Assembly: GCF_018873765.1 (NCBI RefSeq)
Contig: NC_057926.1
Span: 50,087,043-50,151,042, forward strand
Source of the DNA: Telopea speciosissima
Lineage: Eukaryota > Streptophyta > Magnoliopsida > Proteales > Proteaceae
DNA: 64,000 bases
Reading direction: 5' to 3'
Of this stretch, positions 57,271-64,000 are shown piece by piece. Made by a program: the position numbers and the translations under genes. The notes below the pieces were generated by a model. That model worked only from the letters and a program-made list of their open reading frames with translations, had not been told where the DNA came from and did no database searches. How positions within the stretch are numbered: position 1 is the stretch's first letter; each line of letters begins with the position of its first letter.

Positions 57271-58470
57271 GAAGCGCGCACAACAAAATCGTACCAGGGG
57301 CCACAAGTCACAATGACACATACATCATTTTGCCTCCCACTCGCACCTGTGAATTTGATTAAATGAGTGGATCCCACTTGTGACGGGAATGTGAAGAGGA
57401 CACTTGTCAACGTTAAATTGGAATCAATGCCTTAGTGCATTTTAATAGCAATTTGTAATGGGAAGAAATCCCTTCGTCACGAATCTAACGGCAGAAAAGT
57501 GACATCCTTCGTTGATAGTGTAGGTTGATGGTCATGCTTTTCTCCCTTATAACCCGTTTGTTCAGAGGGGATTTTGGTGCAGTGGAAAAATGTTCATTTG
57601 ACATTTGAAATTTGAAAATTCTATTTCAATTTTGATTGGTTATCTTGGATCGTAAATTTTCAAAAAGTTTGAGAACATTATTAAATGTTTTGTCTGTTGA
57701 TATGATACTTTAAAATCTCACCACTATCTTCTCTAAAGTTCCACTAGGTTACTATTTATCCTTATTCGATCTAAAATCCCACTTTAATTACTATTTATGA
57801 GAAAATAACTTTACTTCAACGTTTTCACCCCCAACAAAACCCCACCAACATGTGGGTCACATCTTTCGAACAATCCCACCTTACCTTCCCATTTAAACAA
57901 ACAGGGCCTAATAGGGTTGGCGAAATAGCAAACCAGGAATCCAGGAGAGCCATCGATACCTACACAGACGTAGCTCCTCTCCAGCATGGAACAATGTCCA
58001 GCACACATCCCTACGTGGATCACGCCAGCCTATCTATCGGATATGATGTGCATTGGGAACCCTCCTGCATTGGAGAGGATCCAAGTCTTACACGTGCCCA
58101 GAAAGGCTTAATTACTGACGAATAAGTTTTCTTTTTTCCTTTCAATGTTTCCTACATGTTCCCAAGTGGCATGTGGCATTCACCCTGTCATAATTAAGAT
58201 GATATGGACTCCAGTCCTCACTTGGAAACGAGTGGGGATAGATCTCACACCCTCCGTGTGGATCCTACACTTCATAGAGAGTGAGATCTATCCCCATCCC
58301 ATCCCCATGTGGGGACTAGATCCGGACTTTTGGACTTTGAGTTGGAAAAAAGTTAGACTATTTGGACAATCTAACAAAGTAAATCTTTGGCCCAAACCCA
58401 TCAACAATGTTGACAATCAAATAACCTTCTAAAACACAAATAAGGGAACAATTTTTTTGTTTGGGAGCAT
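57271..58470. other. Gene-free stretch
   Basis: No gene supported. Open frames at 57811-58432 overlap on both strands and show no family. Confidence 0.45.
58233..58296. repeat. Perfect 16-bp inverted repeat
   Basis: TGGGGATAGATCTCAC at 58233-58248 is repeated exactly inverted at 58281-58296, with a 32-nt loop. It could form a stable hairpin. Flanking sequence (CCCATCCCCATGTGGGGA) adds a second small palindrome. Confidence 0.8.
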
Positions 58471-58859
58471 TGTTATTGGTGAAGCCTGATCCCAGTTTTA
58501 ATCCAAAAGGTACTGTGATACTTTGGCGTGTTGTTTCGCCTTCAAAACGTGCTTTTGGTATATTATTCGCCCTATGTTGGTTCATAATCCGAACCATACT
58601 GCAGTTTTGTACTTTTGTGGGTTAGGGTTTTCTCTATATTGCAACTATATATAATTGTTATCGCTTTGAGAGATGTGAGGGTGTGATAGAGGTTTTGTAA
58701 TTTCTTCATAGAAATAGTGGATTTGAATCTATTGCTCTACAGTGGATGTAGCCTACCTTCTTGGGGGTGAACCACGTAAATCGATGTCTTGTGTGTGTGT
58801 TTTCTCTTTCTCTTCTTCTTTTGCAAATCGTTATTCTACTGCATCGTTATTTCCTAACA
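58471..58859 (+). mobile_element. Solo LTR (copia-like)
   Basis: TG..CA ends (TGTTATTGGTGAAGCC to TTTCCTAACA), 389 bp. The interior holds TATATATAATTG, GGGTGAACCACGTAAATC and GTGTGTGTGTTTTCTC, phrases usual in plant copia LTRs. The flanks agcat (58466-58470) and agcgt (58860-58864) fit a 5-bp duplication with one change. No internal region is present. A fossil left by LTR recombination. Confidence 0.6.
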
Positions 58860-58864
58860 AGCGT

Positions 58865-59956
58865 GACCCCCTGTGCCAGCAATGGAAGTGTGTGCCTAAG
58901 TATCAACTAAGATGGAATTTTTACCTTTCATAGCTGTCGGGTGATCATTTTGTCCCATCTTGTGTTTGGACATAGGATCTTTATTTCAGAACTGAATTCT
59001 TTTTCCCCACTTCCTCACTCTCTTGTAGTTGTACGTGCTACCTCCCCTCATAGATCACTTTGCAATAATTCATAATGGACCTCCAAATATGAAAATAATT
59101 ATTGTCATCACCATAATCCAGTGGAATGCTTTATGCAGTGATCCTTAACCATTGTTGGATACTAATACAGTTTCCAACATTGTAGAAAATAATCATGATA
59201 TTCTAATAACATCTTAAACCTTTTGTAAACTATTTACAAAGCTTACCGTAGGATTTGGAATTCTGTCCAATCATATGATTAGATGTTCTCTCTCTTTAAT
59301 ATGAACCCATACAAGAAGTGGATTCCATGTTGAGTGTCTCTTATTCACAATCAAACATCATGGATCTAGCGCATTATATATATCATCCATTGGTACACCA
59401 AATTCCACATTGTCTAATAGCAACGATAGAGACCTCTCTGGATAAGGGACCAATTGCAATCTACTAATGAGAATCTTAGTATTAAGAGTTCCGACATTAG
59501 TCTATTTAATATTATCAAGTAATCCGTTTCAATATATGCACAACATGTATACTCACACTTGTATCTTAGAATCTTCATTCCTAAGAACACACTAAATGAC
59601 AATCATATAAATAGAAAACCCAATTTTGTCCCAAATTGTGAACATCTTTTAGATTAGCACCTAAAGAGAACCAACAATCCATTAACATCATGCAAACCAA
59701 TTTGATTATCAAATTCATGGACACACTTCCAACACTAATTCAATTTGTTATATGTCAAATATTGCGGCTTATCTTAATTGTATGACCCACCATCCTTTTA
59801 AATTTTCATCCCTTAAATGAAATTCTAGCGGATAGGGATAGATTGAAGATAGAGTGGATTGATTATCTATCGAAGTTTGAGGCAAGATCTAAAATAAGGA
59901 CCATCAAATGTTTCAAATATTTATTCCCATGAATGTGTTGTACCACATAGCATACT
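58865..59956. other. Gene-free stretch
   Basis: AT-rich, no gene or bounded repeat seen. Confidence 0.5.
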
Positions 59957-59962
59957 CATATT

Positions 59963-60222
59963 TGTTGAAAACGAATCCTAACACAATGCAGAAAATAATG
60001 GAAATCACAAATAACAATCACACAATGAACACAAGGATTTACGTGGTTCGACAAGATTGTCTATGTCCACGATGAGTTAAAATCTATTTCACTATCAATG
60101 GAGATTAGTGTTACAGCTGCTCGTCCTCACACTTCTCTCAGATTTCATTATAGAAAAAGAACACTCGCTACATATTTATAGAGACACCCTATACAGAATA
60201 TAAGACATCGTACCTCCCAACA
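59963..60222 (-). mobile_element. Solo LTR (copia-like), minus orientation
   Basis: On the minus strand it starts TGTTGGGAGGTACGATG and ends TTCGTTTTCAACA, 260 bp. It has CTATAAATATGTAGCG as TATA region and GAACCACGTAAATCC near its end. It is flanked by catatt on both sides (59957-59962, 60223-60228). No internal region. Confidence 0.65.
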
Positions 60223-60361
60223 CATATTGGATCTGGCTCTTGTACATCCAGGCAGCCGGGCTGCATGTGCAGTGCCAGACTCAAGGCGGCGTGCTTTGAT
60301 CGCCTTACCCCTGCCCAAGCGCCTTGCCCGAGCAGGGGTAAAATGGTCAAAGTGCAACGCC

Positions 60362-60393
60362 TGCCCGACTGCCCGACTGCCCGACTGCCCGGA
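60362..60393. repeat. Short tandem repeat (CCCGACTG)n
   Basis: About four 8-bp units in a GC-rich patch (60290-60395) that also holds CCTTGCCCGAGCAGGGG, a small palindrome. Confidence 0.85.
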
Positions 60394-60399
60394 TGCACA

Positions 60400-62139
60400 G
60401 GATCTTTTTGCACACATATTGGCCATATTGAAACTCATTGCATAAGTTAAAGATGACATGGACTACCTATATACAAAGTTTTAGCACCAACTAAGCTCCC
60501 ATGTGGCAGATAAAAGTGACCAAGTTCGCCCACCATAGATACATTTCTTGGTATGCTCACCTTAAAAAAACAAACGGACCAAAGGATTTGGCCTCCAGTG
60601 AGCTATGGACAGTGAAGCACCGATGACTTTTATTTCATCATTTAGATAAAATGACTAGAATACCCTTCTACAACCATTTACGTCCGAATTATTCAGAATT
60701 ACGAAAGGAAACGTCAACTCTAATAGTCGCGCGGTCCCAACTCTCAGCACTGTTAGTTTTCAATTTCAAGTATCCCATCCAATTCGATTCAGTTCGACCT
60801 GTGTTTCTTCTTATTCTTGAACGTTTCTTATGGTGCTTTGATGATTTTTGCAGAGGAGTTGTAATCTGCTCGTCTATTCGGCTCTGTTCTGCATAATAGC
60901 TTATACGATGGTAATTCTTTAGCTTCGTCTTCTCCCAAAAACGATATTTATTGTGCACCTTCTGGAATTTTGGCTCAAAAAGTTGGTTTTGTTTCCATTG
61001 ACAACCTTGGGGTTCTGGTTTTGTGATTTTTGTTTTGTTTAGAAATTTATGTATGTATTTGTATGATCTCTTATTAGAGTCGGGAACTGGATTAAAATGA
61101 TCATATTTCTTCTGTGTTGACACTGAAAATGCACAAAGTTGTGTTCCTACTACAACTATCATAAATTGGTTTGTTATTAATTACACCATCAATGAAAGGG
61201 AATTTGGAAAATTCTCAAACCTAAAAGCTCTAGAACAAAAGAAGAAACGGAGATAATCAGGTACGAGTTATTGGTAGTGTATCAAATACGAAAGGATTGG
61301 CATAACTGCCAATAGGTGACATTATGTGACAGCCAAAGTCTATATCTGCAACTAAATTTTCAATAGGTTTTAATAGTCAAGTTGGTGAACAAATTTCCAC
61401 TCTTTACCTAACAAAACACTGTGAGCCAAAACAAATAACCAGAGCTTATGGGTTAACAAGTCAAAAAAATGCTTCAAAATAGCAGAATATTCATTCATAG
61501 CCACTACCTTTCTGTTCTTTTAGGCATTTTGCCTTCCTCTATCAGAAGGAGTTGCTGCATATTTATTTATCTATTTACCTTTTGGTGTGGCATTTATACT
61601 CACCAATCACCATTCTACAGGTCTTTCTCAGGTTAAAATGCATCATGTGGGTCTCTTTTCTGTCTTTCTAATAAAATAATTTTGACTCAAGGGGAAAGAA
61701 GAAAGAAAAAAAAAAAAAGAAAAGAAAGTCAGTAACCCTATAAGGTTCGGTGCAATATATTAATTAATTAATTAAGCTATTGAATGAGCCTAACTTCTTG
61801 ATTTAGGATCAGTCTACCCAGTGCCTTTCACAACCTACCATCTTTTTCTTTGTGGGAGGGGGTTTGAAATAACTGTCCTAATTTTCTAAGTGATCTTTTT
61901 CCTTATCCCTTACTAGCAAGAAGCTTAAGTGGAAATTCATTTACCCATTTCTTTAATAATACTTGGTCTTCTATCTACTTCTTTTTCCTATTTTGCTTTG
62001 CAATTCATGATCATCCTGTATGATATCACTTTGGGTATCAGTGATGTTAACCTTATCAGTAGGATGGTGCTGTTTTTTCATTTCACTGGGAAGCTTCCAA
62101 AAACAAGTTTTCTGGCCTTGGTAGATTCAGCTCTGGTTT

Positions 62140-62180
<41 letters not shown>

Positions 62181-64000
62181 TTTCTGGTTTTAGTTTCTAT
62201 TCTATCAAAATTTTGTTTTTGGGCCTTTTTAGCTTATTTATTCATGTGCATATCTTCAAATGTTAAAAGTGAATTGCTGTTACATTTCTTTCCTTGAGCA
62301 AAAAATTGCCCAAGGTTAGGACCGACTCCAAACTCACACCTCCAAGGATCCCGCATAGGCTCCAAACTCACACCTCTTAGGACCCTGCATAGGCGGGACC
62401 AGCACTAGGTAATGGCCCTTAAGGAATACCATCTAATGTAGTCCTAGGTTTGAAACGTCAAACTAGGAGCCAGACAACCAGGATCTGTTATGAACACCAA
62501 TCGGGTAGGCCAAAAATAGTGTTTTTGGTCAAATTAGGGTTAGGGTTTGAGGGTTCCTAGGTTTGATGATAGGGTTATGCTAGGGTGATGTTGGAAAGTC
62601 TATTAGTGAAGGTTACGTTATGTTTAGATAGGTTTAAGAGTGTAAATTTGGCTCAACAGTAGTTTAGGTTTTGGGTTTTTTAAAAGAGGAATATGGGGGA
62701 TTCTAGGGTTTAGGATGATCAGTTTGGGCTAGGGTTTGGATCAAGCTCTCCTTAGGGTGAGAGAGTGATTCGGTCCAAGTATGGGCAGATTCTGATGGTT
62801 GGTTAGGTCTATGGAGGTTTTAGGGTTTTTTGGTAATGATTTGAGATGGACTGAGTTAGGGTTTTAATGGTAGGAATGGCCAGCAAAAGAGATCGAGCTC
62901 TCCTTATGGGCAGGGGGTGATGTGATCAAAGTTTGGGGTTTCATGGATGGCTGGTTAGGTCTGATCAGGTTTTTGATGTGGAAAAGTGAAAATAAAAAAG
63001 GGGAATTGTTAGGGTTGGGATGTGAGAGGATTGGAAGAAGAATAATGGGATGGGGGACACTTCTAACTCATTATTGTTGCAGAGAAGTCTTGGCAGCAAC
63101 TAGTTGGAAGTTGAAAAATTGAATCTTGAACTAGAACTTGAAGGAGATCTTCGAAGAACCACCCGGGCTTCACACCGCAAGGTGTCGATTGGATGAAACA
63201 CCAATCCCACCAACCTTGATCAGACATGAGACAATTTTCCAATGAAGGAAACAAAGTTGCAGAGTAGCTTGAGCAGAAATTTATCAAATTGTGAGGTAAT
63301 GAGCTCCCCACGAATTTTAGTTTATTTGTAGTGGCCTAAAGGCCTTTTTCCTCTGCAGCCTAGGAGTAGGAATCCTAGGCTGTCTCTAAAAACATAACAC
63401 AGCCTCTCTAAATTTCGTGGAGGGGGGTGGAGTCCTAAAAACAACTTAAAATTAAAAGATGCTAATTCTAAAAGAATATTCTAAAATCACTTAAATTGGC
63501 CCACTGGTTCAACCAGTTTTGGACCGGTTCAATTTAAGTCATAAAATAAAACTAGTGTAAAAACTAAGTATGGGAGTCTACTATACATAGGCATCCCTAC
63601 TAAACTACTCTAACACTTGGACTACTACTTGCGGATGTAGGACCTCAGTTCTGCATCACCATCCTTTTGGTGCTCATCCAATAAAAATGGAAAGTGGTTT
63701 TTTTTGGGGTGGGGGGGGGGTGGGGTTGGAAAAGAGGTTTCCAGTTTATTAATGGGAGAAGACTTCTTGTTTTATTTTATTTATTATTATTATCAGGTGT
63801 CTTTATTATGTGATTGTAGGAGTTCTTGTGAATTGTGAAATTTAGAGGTTAAGGTGATTGATCGTTGTTAGAAAATATCACAGGTTTTCATGTTCTTCTT
63901 GTGTTAGTGTTTTGGTAGAGATTATCGCACTACTCTGAGTCTTATAGAAATAAATTGTTCTATAGTCAACTAAGATACCTTCTACTACAAATTCAACCAG
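60400..64000. other. Gene-free stretch to the window end
   Basis: No gene supported. 60690-60900 has a leader-like look (TTTTGCAGAGGAG and CGATGGTAATTC), but no coding exon follows that I can join. A (CT)n(AT)n microsatellite lies at 62141-62180. 62320-62900 contains scattered GGGTTTAGGGTTT-like phrases but no telomeric array. A G homopolymer lies near 63711. Confidence 0.45.

Noticed and set aside
57811-58432. Overlapping open frames of 70-95 codons
   Set aside because: No domain, no splice-consistent neighbours; part of a hairpin-rich non-coding region.
60227-60459. Four overlapping open frames on both strands in a GC-rich patch
   Set aside because: Explained by the CCCGACTG tandem repeat and local GC bias, not by coding.
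60689-61162. 157-codon open frame on the minus strand
   Set aside because: No recognisable domain; composition is like translated AT-rich non-coding DNA.
62500-62900. GGGTTTAGGGTTT-like text suggesting telomeric repeats
   Set aside because: The phrases are irregular and scattered; there is no tandem TTTAGGG array.
1-64000. CRISPR array, bacterial operons or replication origin
   Set aside because: The window is plant nuclear DNA; no regularly spaced repeats or bacterial signals were seen.

Overview
The window is nuclear DNA of a flowering plant, most likely a non-grass angiosperm. The evidence is three intron-containing plant genes with GT-AG junctions, plant tRNA genes, Au-type SINEs, RTE LINEs, a Ty1/copia element, hAT, Harbinger and Mutator-type DNA transposons, and a piece of plastid rrn16 leader. 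The species cannot be named from sequence alone. Composition is AT-rich, with many homopolymer and dinucleotide tracts.

Three host genes can be assembled exon by exon with consistent reading phase. (1) On +, 3135-11510: a seven-exon alpha/beta-hydrolase of the monoacylglycerol-lipase/caffeoylshikimate-esterase-like family, with a 5.3 kb first intron. (2) On +, 25524-28385: an eight-exon type I inositol polyphosphate 5-phosphatase, with its small first exon preceded by a duplicated relative. (3) On -, 57098 down to about 54358 or 53774: a NAA40-like N-alpha-acetyltransferase. They are unrelated in function and are independent transcription units; there is no operon.

Between them lies accessory DNA. 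From 13.5 to 18.7 kb a tandem duplication carries, in each unit, an Au SINE, a tRNA-Cys(GCA) and a tRNA-Ser(AGA), both tRNAs on the minus strand 19-20 nt apart; one tRNA-Cys copy is degraded. From 20 to 24.5 kb there is a series of small elements with readable target-site duplications (TSDs): Mutator-like, hAT-like, Harbinger-like and a TRIM-like miniature LTR element. From 34.7 to 46.7 kb lie RTE LINE remains; the longest copy is split by a broken Ty1/copia element (39569-44772) and by an insert that includes plastid rrn16-leader DNA.

The most coherent system is a hAT transposon family. A 5.6 kb element at 46824-52444 (minus-strand transposase gene, 8-bp TSD CCCAGAAG) is the decayed but structurally complete coding member. 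Small elements at 1865-2133, 21658-21892, 26554-26765 (in a 5-phosphatase intron) and 49049-49433 (inside the coding element itself) begin with CATG, carry related termini and have 8-bp TSDs, so they look like its non-autonomous satellites. The right-hand 7 kb (57.1-64 kb) holds two solo LTRs and hairpins but no gene that I can support.
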